A stretch of DNA of 64,000 nucleotides from Cucumis sativus (GCF_000004075.3 NC_026657.2:7440001-7504000), one strand, 5' to 3'; shown: positions 10,601-23,772, numbered from the stretch's first letter. The notes: generated from the letters alone by a model not told the origin. Numbers and translations are program-made.

Positions 10601-13600
10601 ATTTGAACCCCGAACCTCAAGTAAAAGAGTATACATCAGCAGTCACTATTCTGATTTTGCTATCACATTAATTAAACTACTTGATAAATATAGGCTTTGA
10701 ACATATTAGTACAATATTATTAATTCTTCTTGATACACAGAAGAGTTCACTACTAATTCCTGCATATTACAGGCACTGGCAGCAGCGTCAAAAACTCTTG
10801 ATTGTCTCAAGTTTGTCCATAGCTTGCATACATATTTTCTTCTTGTCGGAGACTTTGATAGTAAGTACAATTATTTGTGTTGGATCTTAATGCTTTTACT
10901 GCTCCGATAACATACTCCCAACTTCAATATCTAAGCCTATGTTAGTCTCTGTGTGGCTTGCACATACACTTGTTTCCTGTCTTCATCATTATTGTTTCAA
11001 TGATAGTTCACTTTCAATTAAATTAAAATGCACGGTGATGACAATTAGCTAGAGAATGCTTTTTCCATATAAAATTGTAGCATGGAGAACTTTCAAAATA
11101 AAGTTTTTTTTTTTCTCCCTTCAAGGACATCCGATAAAATTGGAACGATACAAAATAAAGTGTTTTTTGATCCAAGGATATGTTTCTTTGTCACTTTTAA
11201 TGATTTGTCAAAGCTGTGCAAGATAGTTTCCTTTTACCTTGTGGTTTTTTAACATTAACTTGAAGTCTTGATTTTATATGCTTCTATGATAGATTGAAGT
11301 TTTTGTGAAGCATATTCCGATAGTTTGACACCTTCTGCAGCCTAAACCCTAATTGCAACTGTGTGCCACCATAAGATGTTTGCGCCGATGCATTGTCCAC
11401 ATTTGGAGAGCTGGGCTTTGTTATGATAAAATTAACTATAGGGAAATTTCGGTAGGACCGTATCTATGTGACATACTTCAGATGATGTGAGAAAAATAGA
11501 ACAATCTTAAATTAGACCAACTGTAATTCTATCCTTGAAGTTGAAAAAGGACGCTAATCAGTCACTTTTTGTTTTTGTAGTGCCAATTATATATCAAGTT
11601 CATCGTCTGCGTGATGGAAACAGTTTTGCTTCCCGGAGAGTGGATGCAATACAGAAAGGAAATATCATTTTTACAATGCTTGCTTCATTTCAGGTAATTA
11701 CCAATCTGCGCATATTTAGATGATCTTTTAATGGAAAATATCAATTTCAATCATATCAAACTCTAAGTCTGTTCCTAAATCTTATTATTTGATTCTCTAA
11801 CAGACTTTCATTTGAAAAATCATCGATTGAAGTCTTCTCTTGTATCTGTTATAAACAAAGCTGTTTATTGAATATAAAGTTAGTTAAACTTTAAAGAAAA
11901 TAACATTGGGATTTTTAATTAATCTTGATCGTTTTTTAAAGATTTGTTAAAGCATCAATCTTGGTATTATTTGGGATTATTTTTTTTAAGACTTTGCTCT
12001 CGCTTTTTTTCCTTTTTTTTTTTTTTTTCTTTTGGTGAAATTAGCGAGTTTTGAGGATTTTTTTTATTTTATTACTGTCAAAATTAGTGAGCAAATTTAG
12101 AGAAAATTTAATCTAAGGGTAAACGTAGTAATAAATGTTTAAGTTTTAGGTGAGAATTGATAGCTGAGTTCAATGTTTTTCACTTGCTAAATTCCTTCCC
12201 TTACTGCACTGTTGATTTGGGTTGTTGAATTTTATCTTGTTGTGGTGAGATATACTGTTTTAACTTGACCAAATTATCATTATGTACAGATTATGCTTAA
12301 ACCCCAACTGATATAATATGAATATACCACAATTGATACGAGAAATATGAACCATTTGCGCTTAACTTTCTTCCAATATATTTTCAACATCTTTTTTTTT
12401 AGTACAAATTGGGGTTGGTTGGTTTGAACCCGGGAGTTCTTAGTCCTCAAGCACCTACATGTGCTAATTGGGCTAAACTTTTGTTGATAATATATGTTCC
12501 ACATTTATTATATAATATTAGCAAGCAGAAAGAAAGTTTTAAAGTTGTGAGATAGACTAGAGATAGACTTTCAACTTGGTAGAAATGATTATGTCCTATA
12601 AACTAAATATGGATGTTCTATTAGTAGATAATGACCTTTGTTACACCAAGGTTTAGAGGACTTTTTACATGAGCAGAGTCTCTCTCTAATGGACTTAGTT
12701 GTTTTTGTTGGTTCCGTTAGTTTAATTGCAACCCTGACTATGGTTATGAATGCAGTAGGCCAGTAGCAGTATACTGTAAAATTATGGCTTATGAATATGG
12801 AAGAAAACTTTGGTATATATTTATTATTGTTCTTTAACACTATCGAGGGTTTTATTTTGAGACATCAATTTAGGTCTGAGGTGCTATAAGATATGTAAAA
12901 AGAAACAAAAACTACACGCCCTAGAAATCCATACAAAAGATGCAGCACCTAAATGAGTTTAAGAAGACAGATAGCACCGATTAGCTCATTGTTTGATAAA
13001 ATTCGTTCGAGAGAAGTAGTGTAGCAAGAGGACTGAAGTCTAAAAATAAAATTTCCTGATAATTAAATTATCTTTATGCCATAGGCCTGCAAGATGAAGA
13101 ATGTAATATAGAATTATTGGAACATCTTCCAAGCTAGGAAATTTTCCAAACACCTTCGAGATTTGCAATCACGACTTTTAATGAAAGCCCAGGACTATAA
13201 GAAAATAAATAACAGAGAAGTCAATATGATCAATTTTGAATAACAGTTAAATTCTTTGCGAGGAACTCCAAATGAAGCTCCATAACATTCATTAGAAACT
13301 TAGCTCATTATACTTTCTAACAAATATGACATCCAACATACCTAAGAATAATTTTGTTTAAATTTTGAATTGATAGATCTCAGGAAATTATGTAATTTGA
13401 AAAGAAATTTCTTCCCTGTTTCAACACTTCTATAGTTTTGACTGCAATATGTTGGTTGTTAAAATTATAATTGCTTATTCACAGAAAGAAGAAGAAGGAT
13501 TTGACCACCAGATAGCAAAAATGCCGCCTGTGCCATCTCCAGATACGGTGACTAAAATTTTGCAACCTATATGTACGACAATTTCCACCAGAGAATTGCC

Positions 13601-15738
13601 ATTTTCATATTAATCTTGATTATACTACAGCTTCTATCAATGGAAGACTTGCGTGAGAGGCGCCTTACAGATCCATCTCTTCCTAGGTAAGATTTATCTG
13701 TTGTCCACTTCAGACTTTCTTTTGTATGGGCTCTCCAATCATGTAAGTTAGTCGGTATGTTCTCACTTGTTCTTCCTTCAAAGAATTAGCTTTTCCGTTG
13801 GTTTTGTTCTTTTTTATGGGAGGTTTATGTGGTCCAATATCAGAAACTTTTGTTCTGATACTTGATAATATAGGTCATGCAGTACCCCGGGTATGAAAAT
13901 ATTAAGCCACTTATTTTGGTGGAATCACGTCTAGTTGGTTTTATTTTGATCAGAGCGTAAGTTAAAGTTAAGGCCATTTGATGTAGGGCAAAATCATTTG
14001 GAATCAGCACATAGAATCAGCTACGGCATTCCTTTGGAAGTTTCATTTTGTATAAAATTCGTAACTTAAAAGAATCAATTGCAGGAGTTTAGAATTTTCT
14101 TCTGGTATGCTGATTACAAATTGGATGTGGAGCCTTACTATGTGATAGACTCGTATTAAATGTTGATCATGAAAAAATGACTTAGGATGCATTTACAAGT
14201 TGGATATGCGGGCTTACCGCGTACTTAGTCATAGACTCGTTAAATGTCAAACTGCCGATAATGTAAATCTGGATAAGTACCTGAAACTATGACGCTGATA
14301 ATGTCATTCACCATTGGTTCTATCAGGACATACCGTAACAAGGTAGCTTCAAGGACGTTTATTCCTTGGCCGATTGAGATACGATTCTGTGAGCCTAACA
14401 ATTCAACAAACCAGACCAAGTCTCCTCCTAGGTACTCTTGTTGCAATTCTCATTTCAGTTAATGGTTTGGCTATAGCACCTTTTCATATGTCGATGGTAC
14501 AATGCATTATATAAAAACAACCGAAACTGTTTTTTGCAGTTTGAAGTATTGGTTTAGAGCAAGAGGAAAACTATCAGATGATCAAGCCTTGCATAGGTAA
14601 GCAGCTTACTTGAGTTTAATAAGTTAAAATTGACAAGAGAAACAATTTCGTAAAACCCTTTCTCATGTATACATAGAAATTGATGCTGTATGAAATGATT
14701 TGTCATGTGCAGGTGTGTGGTAGCATACGCGTCTGATTTGATATTTCTTTCAGTAAGCTTGAATCCCCATCGTAGGAAGGGTTTGAGGACAACTTCCGTA
14801 AGCTTGGATCACTCGTAAGTATTTCACTGATATATTTAACAGTTTTCTTGCTTTCAATTGTTTGGCATTTCATTCTCTTTTGCAAATAAATAATAGCCAA
14901 ACAAAAAATGAAAGAATATAATGACATTTCCCATTGCAGAGGTCAATAAAATAATGTCTTAATTGGCTTTTGGAACTAGTTTTAGAAAGGGATAGTTGCA
15001 AATATAGCAATTAGATTAAAAAATAATTAAACATATTAGCAACATTTTTAAAAAAATTGCAAATGTAGTAAAATAACGATAGAAGTAGACTATGTTACAA
15101 ATATTAGTCTATAGACCATATGAGTCTATTAGCAATTAAGTCTATCATGGGTAGATTTGGTTATATTTACAATTTTTTAAAATGTTGTTATATACTTATT
15201 TATTATTCCTAAAATTTCCCCCATCTTTGGTAATTACTAGAGCGGATCATGACTCATGAATATATGTAACACAAAATGTAAATCAGAGGCACCATTTAAA
15301 AAGACTATCCGTGCATCGTTTTATCGTTTCCACAAATGTAGATTGGAACTTATGACCTCCTTTGTATTCATCTCTGTCCAGGATGTGGTTCCATCGACCT
15401 TTAAGAGCTGACGATTGGCTGTTATTTGTAGTAAGTATAATGAATGATAGTATTTCATTGAGTTTTGTTTGTACTTTTAAAAATATGCTAAAAGAAGTAT
15501 GAACAGATTGAAGCGCCTACTGCCTACAACGCTCGCGGTTTTGTTGCGGGTGAGATGTTCAACCAAAAGGGCGAGGTAAACGAGACTAACTACCATATGT
15601 TCCTCTTAGCTCTCTCTCTCACTATTATGTCATGAACTGAATTGTGTGAATAATGAGCAGCTTCTCGTGTCGTTGACTCAAGAAGGCCTAATTCGAAAGG
15701 CACGAACACCAGAATTCGTTCCAGCCTCGAAGCTATGA
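7618..15738 (+). CDS. ACH: Peroxisomal acyl-CoA thioesterase II with N-terminal cyclic-nucleotide-binding-like domain
   Basis: Hydrolyses fatty acyl-CoA to free acid and CoA, in peroxisomes. Seventeen exons give 426 residues: 7618..7633, 7728..7820, 8200..8267, 8345..8417, 8974..9020, 9121..9246, 10108..10185, 10773..10860, 11581..11693, 13485..13547, 13631..13686, 14327..14431, 14540..14596, 14713..14814, 15382..15430, 15507..15575, 15661..15738. All are GT-AG with consistent phases. Residues about 5-125 form a cNMP-binding-like domain ([31 protein letters not shown]). Then come two TesB hotdog halves: [14 protein letters not shown] and [19 protein letters not shown], then [19 protein letters not shown] and [16 protein letters not shown]. 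The protein ends in SKL, a strong PTS1 signal. Length and domain order match Arabidopsis ACH proteins (about 427 residues). No other gene is visible inside the long introns. Confidence 0.95.
15022..15207. mobile_element. Small inverted-repeat element (MITE-like) in thioesterase intron 14
   Basis: The left end (AATAATTAAACATATTAGCA, then ACATTTTTAAAAAAATTGCAA) is the approximate reverse complement of the right end (TTTACAATTTTTTAAAATG, then TTGTTATATACTTATTTATT). The middle contains TCTATAGACC and AAGTCTATCATGG motifs. The same arms and middle recur at 55026..55225, so this is a repeat family. No coding capacity; non-autonomous DNA element by inference. Confidence 0.65.
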
Positions 15739-17000
15739 AAAATCTCTATCTAATGTGATAGCTTTCAGCTTAGAGCCCTAAACTATAGTACCAATTTTGA
15801 AGTCCCAACATGGCAGCGGATAAAAGGTGTTCGTAAAACCAACTTGTGATTCTAATGATTCAGAAATGTTGCATCGCATGCATATCAAAGTTTATAGTAT
15901 TTCGTGCTTTCATGTCCTCTCGGTTGCAAAGATAACAATTATGCGTAAAAGTACTATAGATATATATATATTTATAGTACAATAAAAGAGTTTGCATATT
16001 TAATAAAATGAGTTTGCATATTTAATAAAATTTAGATCAAACTTTCATCTCTAAGTCTATCTATGGTTGTAATTTTAAAAAAATACTATATACTTAATTA
16101 TTAGTTAGTGGTACTTATTAAGATTATTCTTATTCTATTCTTCAAATGTTTTTCTTATTATTATTAAGTTGAATGAATTTTTTGTGTTGGGTTTGTTATG
16201 AAATTATGGATTTAGATTTAAAACCGAACCGTTGTTCATTATGATATTTGATCGTGACGCTAAAAGTTAAAAATCTTGAACCTCATGTTAAACTAAAAAA
16301 TATTTTAACTTTCAACTAGACTGTTTAAGACACGCTTTACTTTCTAGAAGATCGAAAATCGACACTCAAAGCAAGAACATGTTTGAAGTAAATTTAAAAG
16401 CATTAAAATTATTGTCATTTTTAGAATCACTCATAAAAAACGTTTTTAATTACTTAAAATTAATTTAGGTCCAAGCTCTAAAAGTCAAAATTATTTTAGG
16501 TTCAAACTCTAAACTTTTAAAATTGTAAACTCAATGTTAAAATTTGTAGAAATTAACGAGCCTATTGAAAAGCAAAATTAAAATTTAAGATTTTAGTTAA
16601 GTATAAAATTTAAATATATATCCAATAGACATATGTTTAAATGCATTTGAAATTGTCACATACCATGCTCAAAATTAAAAATCTCTAACACTAAACTTGA
16701 TTATAATTGCATCCTCAAACTTTTTTATAAAATAGCCTAAAAAAATTGAAGATGGGAGTTTTTGTCGAGAACATCTTCATATAAAGTAAGTTAAAATTTT
16801 TACAAAATATAACAAAATTTTATACTTCTTCAATGTCACTTTATAGACGTGTAAATGAAATATTTTATCAAATTTGTCATTTCTTATCTATCATTTTCTT
16901 AAAATTAAAAAGAATAAAATAATAAAATAAAAACTCGGAAGGTATAATGACAAATCTACCCCCACAGCATTTTGACTTGTGCGTGCTTTCGTCTGAATTC
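15739..17000. other. AT-rich spacer between thioesterase and SKIP4 transcription unit
   Basis: Holds the thioesterase 3' UTR, then AT-rich sequence without an exon. Near 15985-16030 the string GAGTTTGCATATTTAATAAA occurs twice in tandem (period about 24), a small local duplication that also doubles a possible AATAAA signal. Confidence 0.5.
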
Positions 17001-18705
17001 CTTTTAACTGCTCCTCCCGTTGCCATCGGATCTATCTCATGAATTTTCCAAATCAATTTCTTCTGTAAGTTTCATATGTTCGTTTTCGTTTAACGTTTCG
17101 ATTCGTATTATTTTCTTGGTTTGTTATCTTTTCTTAATGCCTTCAGTATTTGATTCTTTTGTTAATCTCGGTGAACTGGATAATTCTCGTTCTCTATGTA
17201 CAATGCGGCTGTTTTCAAGATCAGATTATGGTTTCAATCAATCGGTTTTTCTTGATCCATTTGGTAGATGTCGATTTCTTTGAATTAAAGATCAAATGGA
17301 TTTCGGTACTAATTTCTAGATAGATATACGACTGCTTCAGGTCCTGAAATACTGGACCTGTCGAGGAATAATTCAGGCAACAATAAATAGAGAAGTGAAA
17401 CTGTAATTGCTTTTCTGTGGAAGACTGTTTTGAATACATTGTTTTATTTATGCCGAAATTGTTTTCCTTTAAGAACAATATTTCAATTTGCTTGTAAATG
17501 TACGCTTCATTTCTCGTAAAAAAAAAGGGAAAATAACTTTTGAAGTTTGGGCATTCAAAGTTATTTTCACTGAACTTCTGGCCTTGATAACGAGATTTCT
17601 CAAGAAATTCCTTAAATCTTTAGGGCTTAAACGTGTAGTTTCTGAAGTTATTTTGAAGTTCCTACAAAAATGGACAATGCCCTATACTATAGTTTGAACT
17701 TTTGATTTACGTAATTGAAAATAACAATTAGGTTAAAGACGAAACCTAGTAACCGATCATTGGTCCCATTTGAGTACCTCATAGGATAGATCTCAATAGA
17801 AAACTCATGAGAATTGGTAAAGTGATTGAGTTTAGTTGTTCTAAAATTATTGACTCTTGAGACAGCAATATAGAGAAGGCTAAATTGTTTCACGCACCAA
17901 TAGAATTAGAAGCCTCTTTTGTCTAATGGCTATAGAATGGGTTTGTTCACTTTTTTCTTTCTTTTTTGATGATAAGAGGAAATATCAAGCTAGTGTAACT
18001 GAGAGGAGAAGTAGAAATGTCTTCTACATTAACCATAACATAATTTGTGGAGGTACCGACATAATTTCATGATTTCATGGTCATTTGGTCAAAATGTTTC
18101 ATGAAGTGCACAAGCCAAATGAAGGAAAGACCTTCGATGTAGAAGCTTTGATATATTTCACAGACACTGAAAGATGATTTGCTTTATTTAGGACGATAAC
18201 TTTAGTTTACTATGTTTTAACTGAAGTGATTGACGTCATTTCAATGATCTGGTTGAGAGTGCATGCTGTATAACTTGTCTCTTATGAACATCCTGCTGCT
18301 GAAAACAATGTGGCGGAGACATTCTGCTTCAGGCATTTTTTTAAAAAATAGTTTACACAATTAGATAAGCTAACCCTATTGTGCAAAAATAATCAGAACT
18401 TGAGTTTTGATAGGCGATTAGACCTGAAATTCTGAAAGGTGAAATTGTTTCTGGAACGTTTGGACTCTAGCAGAAAGATAAAGATTGCAGATTTCTTTTG
18501 ACAGATTCATAGACTCCCACTTCCTAATTTTGTGCCTTAAAATAGAGTTGGGTGGTTATCAATGATCATCTTTGTTATGCTCATGGAATATAAATTGTGC
18601 TTCTCTGAGTTCTTTGGACTGCATTGATGCAGCATTTCTGAGCAGTGCACATTCTTTTTTACTCTGCAGGAGTTTTTTAACGGCTTAAACTTTTCGATCA
18701 GAATT
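17001..18705 (+). other. Probable 5' leader and leader intron of SKIP4
   Basis: The T-rich sequence directly before the SKIP4 ATG ends in a good acceptor, TTTTTTACTCTGCAG at about 18655-18669, followed by 36 untranslated bases. This suggests a spliced 5' UTR whose first exon lies near 17000-17070, where the base composition rises out of the AT-rich spacer. No protein-coding exon was seen. The exact transcription start is not determinable by eye. Confidence 0.4.
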
Positions 18706-20061
18706 ATGGACAAGGTTTTAGGTTCAAATGGTCTTGAAGAACTGACCCCACCACCAGGGCGATCTCTGATACATTCTCTTCCAGATGACATTGCCCTTTC
18801 CATCCTCTCAAGGGTTCCTCGAAAATACCATCATAATCTAAAATGTGTCTCAAATAGATGGAAAGGTTTAGTGAACAGCCAAGAGTGGTATGCACGCCGT
18901 GAGAAGAATAATCTTGCTGAGACCTGGATCTATGCTTTGTGTAGAGACAAGTCTGAACAGGTTTCTTGTTATGTGTTGGATCTTAACTCATCAAAAAGGT
19001 GTTGGAAACAGATGAAAAATTGGCCAACTTGCAGTTTCAAAAGGAAGGGTATGGGGTTTGAAGCAATGGGAAGGAAGCTCTATGTATTAGGTGGTTGCAG
19101 CTGGTCTGAAGATGCTAGTGATGAAGTTTACTGCTACGATACTTCCATAAATAGTTGGACTCCAGTTGCTCAATTGTCATCGGCTAGGTAATGGTTATTC
19201 TTATACACAGCCTTAATGCCAATAATTTTCGTTGAGAAAAAAAATGCACAAAGTGGATTTGTTTCTACACTGAAATTGTTTGATAAAATTTCAACTATAA
19301 ATTCAAAGTGCTATATTGACCTTTGGTTTATTTATTTTTATAAGATATTTACCTTTGGTTTATATTTTTTTTTATAAGATATTGACCATTGGTTTATTAG
19401 TAACATATTTGCCTATGCACAATTTTCTTTGGTTTACCTTAATACTTGTATCATCATGATATTCAGGTGCTACTTTGCATGTGAAGTCTTAAATGAAAAG
19501 CTCTATACCATTGGGGGCATATGTCCCAGTTCAGGTGATCTACATTCTTGGGACGTATATGATCCGAGCACCAACACATGGGAACCTTACTTGGATATTA
19601 CAAATATTCAGAATGAAATTGAAGATTCTATTGTAATGGATGGAAAGATATATATCCGTCTTCGATCTGCGGATTCTCAAGTGTATGCTCTTGTTTACGA
19701 CCCATCCAGCGGAATGTGGCAGCACAGTAACTCAGAAATGGTTTCAGGATGGCGAGGTCCAGCAGTTATCGTTGACAAAACCCTTTACGTCTTGGATCAA
19801 AGTTCTGGAACCAGATTGATGATGTGGAACAATGAAGACAAGGGATGGATTCCAGTGGGGAGATTTTCTTCCCTTCTGACAAGACCACCATGTAAACTTG
19901 TGGGCGTTGGAACAAAAATCGTAGTTGTAGGGAAGGGACTCAGCAGTGTCATCTTCGACGTTAGCAACGTGAAGACTATGATGGGGTTGATGGTGAGTTC
20001 CTCTATACCAAGATTAGATTCTGACATTGATGTACTTGCCTGTAAATGTACAACAATTTAA
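18706..20061 (+). CDS. SKIP4: F-box/kelch-repeat protein SKIP4
   Basis: Substrate receptor of an SCF-type ubiquitin ligase; the F-box binds SKP1/ASK and kelch repeats bind the target. Two exons, 18706..19187 and 19467..20061, joined in phase 2 (AG|G), give 358 residues, the length I recall for Arabidopsis SKIP4. The F-box runs over residues about 22-66 (SLIHSLPDDIALSILSRVPR, then LKCVSNRWKGLV). Kelch units follow: GRKLYVLGGCSW, VYCYDTSINSWTPV, EKLYTIGGICPSS, VYDPSTNTWEPY, ALVYDPSSGMWQ, and TLYVLDQSSG. The C-terminus is VLACKCTTI. The start is fixed by the first ATG in frame and by the leader acceptor. Probably nuclear/cytosolic; the target is unknown. Confidence 0.9.
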
Positions 20062-20523
20062 GACGCCACCACCTGATAGAGAAAGTTCCCCTCGTGGCTA
20101 TACCATAATGCATATTACATACTCCTTCAGTGACATATTTGGATATTGTATCAACGAACCAACCTCTTTGTTAATGTTCTCAATGAATACCGATATAAAG
20201 TTCTTGTATTTGTTTTCTTGTTCGTAAATGATGTCGATAATGCCAGAAGTGGATACAAGAGGATGATAGGAAAAGGAGAAAGTTGAAGTAGAACTTTCTA
20301 GTTCAATATCTCAATTATTTTATACATCAACAAATGGAAAACTAGAACTTGAGTAACCTTACCTTATACACAAAACGTTATGCTACATATTCAGCCCCTT
20401 TTGACAACACATTGTAAAGCTCAATACACTAAACATCTAACTCAATAATGATACTACACTCAATGACTCCCACGTGAAAGTAAATTGTCACTAAAATAAC
20501 AACCATAGGTATACCAATTAAAT
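20062..20523. other. Convergent intergenic stretch
   Basis: Lies between the ends of SKIP4 and the minus-strand gene that follows, so it holds two 3' UTRs. The frame at 20027-20227 has no resemblance to a known protein. Nothing else is seen. Confidence 0.5.
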
Positions 20524-22085
20524 TCAGCTAGTTTTTTTCCTTTTGAATGCAGGATGAATGACTCCATTATAAGAATCCAATTTGTCAATCGTTGAAATAC
20601 AGTCTTTCATCCTCTTCAGGACTGTAGGGATCATAGTATTATTACTTGATATTTTATCTTTAATCAATTGTATCTTCTTTGCAGTTTCTAAACCCTCTTC
20701 ATGAAGATTTGTGTCTTCTCCTCTTGTGGTTTGCTCATCATCTGCATGATAAAGGAATTTGTTAATTAGACGCAATAGCTGAGTAACAAATATATAAACC
20801 GTCATAATAAAAGTTCATCATAATCTTCAACCAACCTAGTGTTGTTTCATAAATCTCACCCCCACATATTGTTAAGAAAACGCATGCATCCATATATACA
20901 TTAACGAGTCCAAAAGGTCAATAATTGCTTTTGAAACTTGATATACAGAAAGAAAAATGAAAAATCCTAGCTCTGCATTCATAACCAATCAAAATATGCA
21001 TGAATATCTGAAGTATTCACAAAATTTAATCTTTAAATCTTATCCAAAAAACAAGAGTGATTTATGAAATGAGAAAGATCTAAAATGGGGACGACATGCA
21101 GACTTTGACAGACCATGAGATTAACGGATCAAAAGGAACACAAAAGCAAGGGAAGAAGCAAATTCATCCCAAAATCTAAAAGAAATTTCATAAAGAAGGA
21201 CCAAATCAGCAAACAATAGTATGAAACAATCCCAAAAGCTAAAATAAATCCTAGGGTAGAGAAGTCCTGAAATTTCTCTCAACTCAGATCTCCCATAAGA
21301 CAACCTAAGATCCTTATTTGTAAGCCTAGACTAGAGCAAGAATTATGACTTCCATTATGAACTTTTGATGCAATAGTTTCATTAGAATGTTTGCTGCCGA
21401 AAGAAATACCCACCCAAACAGCAAGAACAGTGAAAACTGGCTCAACAACAAGCAATGAAAAATTACAAGATAACTAAACTCAATAGGATATGGATTGTAA
21501 ATTTAAAATACAAAAGTTTATATATATAATGTAACATTTCTCCAGAGCTTGTACACACAATCAATTTATTCCCTACAACTATCATACTTATAAAAAACTA
21601 CACCAAAAGAAGTACAGAGGCTCACTTTTTTTTTATCCTTTTTTATTGGTAAAAACCAACTTTTATGAGGAAAACAAAGACCCACAAAATTGAGGAACCC
21701 TAAAAAGGCTCCAATCGAGCAAAATAATAGAGGCAGCAAATCTACCAGTTCAGAGGAAGAAAGAAAATCCACCCAAAATCACTATTCAAACCCAAACAAA
21801 CTAAAATTACAGTCTAAGAATCCCACCTTCATGATCCGGACGAGCAGATATTCCTGGTTCCGAGGCTATGGCGAGAGGCCTCGAGGATTCAAGTAACGAA
21901 CAGAATGAGGACTTGATTTGAGCCGACAGAGTGGATCTGTAGTGAAGAATCCTCTGAGCCATTTGCTGAACTTCAAGCTCCAGCTCCTCAAGCTCGGAAT
22001 CGGGCTCGGTTTCTTCGGGTTCAAATCCAGAAACCCCGGCATCTTCACCGGGTTTGTCTGGGGACATGTTTGAGTTTATAATCAC
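20524..22085 (-). CDS. Unrecognised small acidic/basic plant protein, two exons
   Basis: Exons 21827..22085 and 20524..20741 on the minus strand join in phase 1 (GAAG|AT) to give 158 residues; a second in-frame Met at residue 7 (MSPDKPGEDAG) is an equally good start. The N-terminal third is strongly acidic (EPEETEPDSELEELELEVQQ) and likely helical. A middle helix reads MAQRILHYRSTLSAQI. The C-terminal exon has alternating charges (LETAKKIQLIKDKI, VLKRMKDCISTIDKLDS) and ends with AFKRKKTS, a basic tail that could act in nuclear import. Both halves could form coiled coils. I do not recognise the family and give no function. The splice junction and balanced codon use across both exons support a real gene. 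Confidence 0.7.
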
Positions 22086-22540
22086 AGCCAGTTTCTAGAG
22101 AAAGTAGGATTGAAAGATCTGAGAAATGAAATTCAGTTATGTGTTCGAATGGAATCGAACGCGAATCTTGAGAATTTGGAGGGCAACGTATTTTGAAATT
22201 TGAATGTTCGACGTTGAAATGGAATTGGATTGTGAGATCGATTGGCCGAGAAAGGCCGCTCCAACCTGTCGGGTCTTGAAGCCCCGATCGGGCGCCCGCC
22301 AAATATTAAAGTATGAAAATTGAACATTGACCGTTCGGCCCATGGCTCAATCATAAGCCCAGCCCACTGTTATTATTTATTTATTTCACATTTTAGAAAG
22401 TAATTTACATAATTCTAATAAAATTTCAGGATGCCCGATCACTTTTTACTAAATTTTATATATGTGGTCGTGATTTATATATATATATATATTTTTACGA
22501 TTAATCTCAAAATTTTATATATGTCATCGTGATTTATATC

Positions 22541-22828
22541 TTTTTTTCGATTAATTAATCTCCGACCATCATAGTACAATTAAGATCTAAAATCAAATAA
22601 CTAAAAGTAAAAAATAAAAAAAATTAATATTGAATAAAAAGGAAAATTTATTTCACACGATCCATATCATGCTTAAGTTTTTTCGATTAATTATGTTTAA
22701 GTTTTTTTCGATTAATTAATCTCTAACGATCATAGTACAATTAAGATCTAAAATCAAATAACCAAAGGTAAAAAATAAAAAAAAATTAATATTGAATAAA
22801 AAAGAAAAATTATTTCACACGATCCATA
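22541..22828. repeat. Direct duplication, two copies of about 126 bp
   Basis: Copies at 22541..22666 and 22702..22828 share TTTTTTTCGATTAATTAATC, CATCATAGTACAATTAAGAT (CGATCATAG in the second), AAAATCAAATAAC and CACACGATCCATA, with few differences. The offset is about 161 bp. Upstream at 22440-22540, GATTTATAT motifs also repeat once. A recent local duplication in non-coding DNA. Confidence 0.8.
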
Positions 22829-23772
22829 CTTAAGAAAGAGATCGTATGATAATCCTCACGTTTTTCCATTTTTAAAATTGTTCAATACATTAAAAATATT
22901 TCGACCCCTATTTTATATTCTTTTAAATTTTGTTTAAATTTTCTATTAGAAATATTTGGAGGGTTTCTTATATTTTTTAAAAGACCCTATTTTATATTCT
23001 TTTGAAATTTGTTTAAATTCTGGTTCAAATTGTCCCAAATCTTTTTTAAGAATCTTAATTATAAAACTAGTCCAAAAATTTTTCAAGTGTATCTATTTTA
23101 TTCTAAATTGTTAAAACTATATAATAATCCTCCAACATAATTGAAGGATTTAAAAATCGTTGATTGGTATATTATCAAATGTTTCTTTTTATTGTAATTT
23201 AACTTTGTTTTTAAGTTCTTAAAAAAAAATCAAGTCATTAATATAAGGCTAAATTTTCAACATTCCAGAAATCATATAAAACAAATTATGATCCATGAGC
23301 ATATAAGATTAGCAATTAAACAAATATCACTTCCTTCTATGAGATTAAACAAAAATGTAAGGGTCTCTCAATACTTCATAGGTTTGAAGATGAAAATTTT
23401 CTAGTACTACGGAGTTACTATACCCTCTTTGTTCTCATTATAAAGGTATTTCATGAATATTAATGAATCCCACGTTAATGTCGATAGATTCGACCTTATT
23501 TGTAAAGGGGTACTGATGTGGAGAACCCTACACCAATCCAGGAATATGCTATAACTAATTTGAATCTATGAGGTTAATATGCTAAATGGGTTTGGTCATA
23601 AACCAATTCATTAAACATCTTAAAGTCTAAACAAACTGCATTATTATTTTACTCCTCCAAAAGGTTTACTCACGCATGATCTCAACCTAAGCTTTAGGAA
23701 ATGTATAATAACAAACTGCAGATTCAAGACATATATACATAAATTCGTAACTAAGTCTTTGAAGTTTACTTA
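22829..23772. other. AT-rich spacer
   Basis: Together with 22086-22540 it fills the gap between two minus-strand genes. Only homopolymer-rich sequence and short microsatellites (AT run near 22474-22491) are seen; no exon or RNA gene was found. Confidence 0.5.

Noticed and set aside
12395-12480. GTTTGAACCCGGGAG followed by TAGTCCTCAAGCACC, tRNA or box-B-like
   Set aside because: Similar weak strings occur near 10600; no cloverleaf forms. Possibly an old repeat in a thioesterase intron, but too little to name.
21690-22354. Several overlapping frames on both strands around the first exon of the 158-residue protein
   Set aside because: Only one frame joins in phase to a second exon; the others are shadows or upstream leader.
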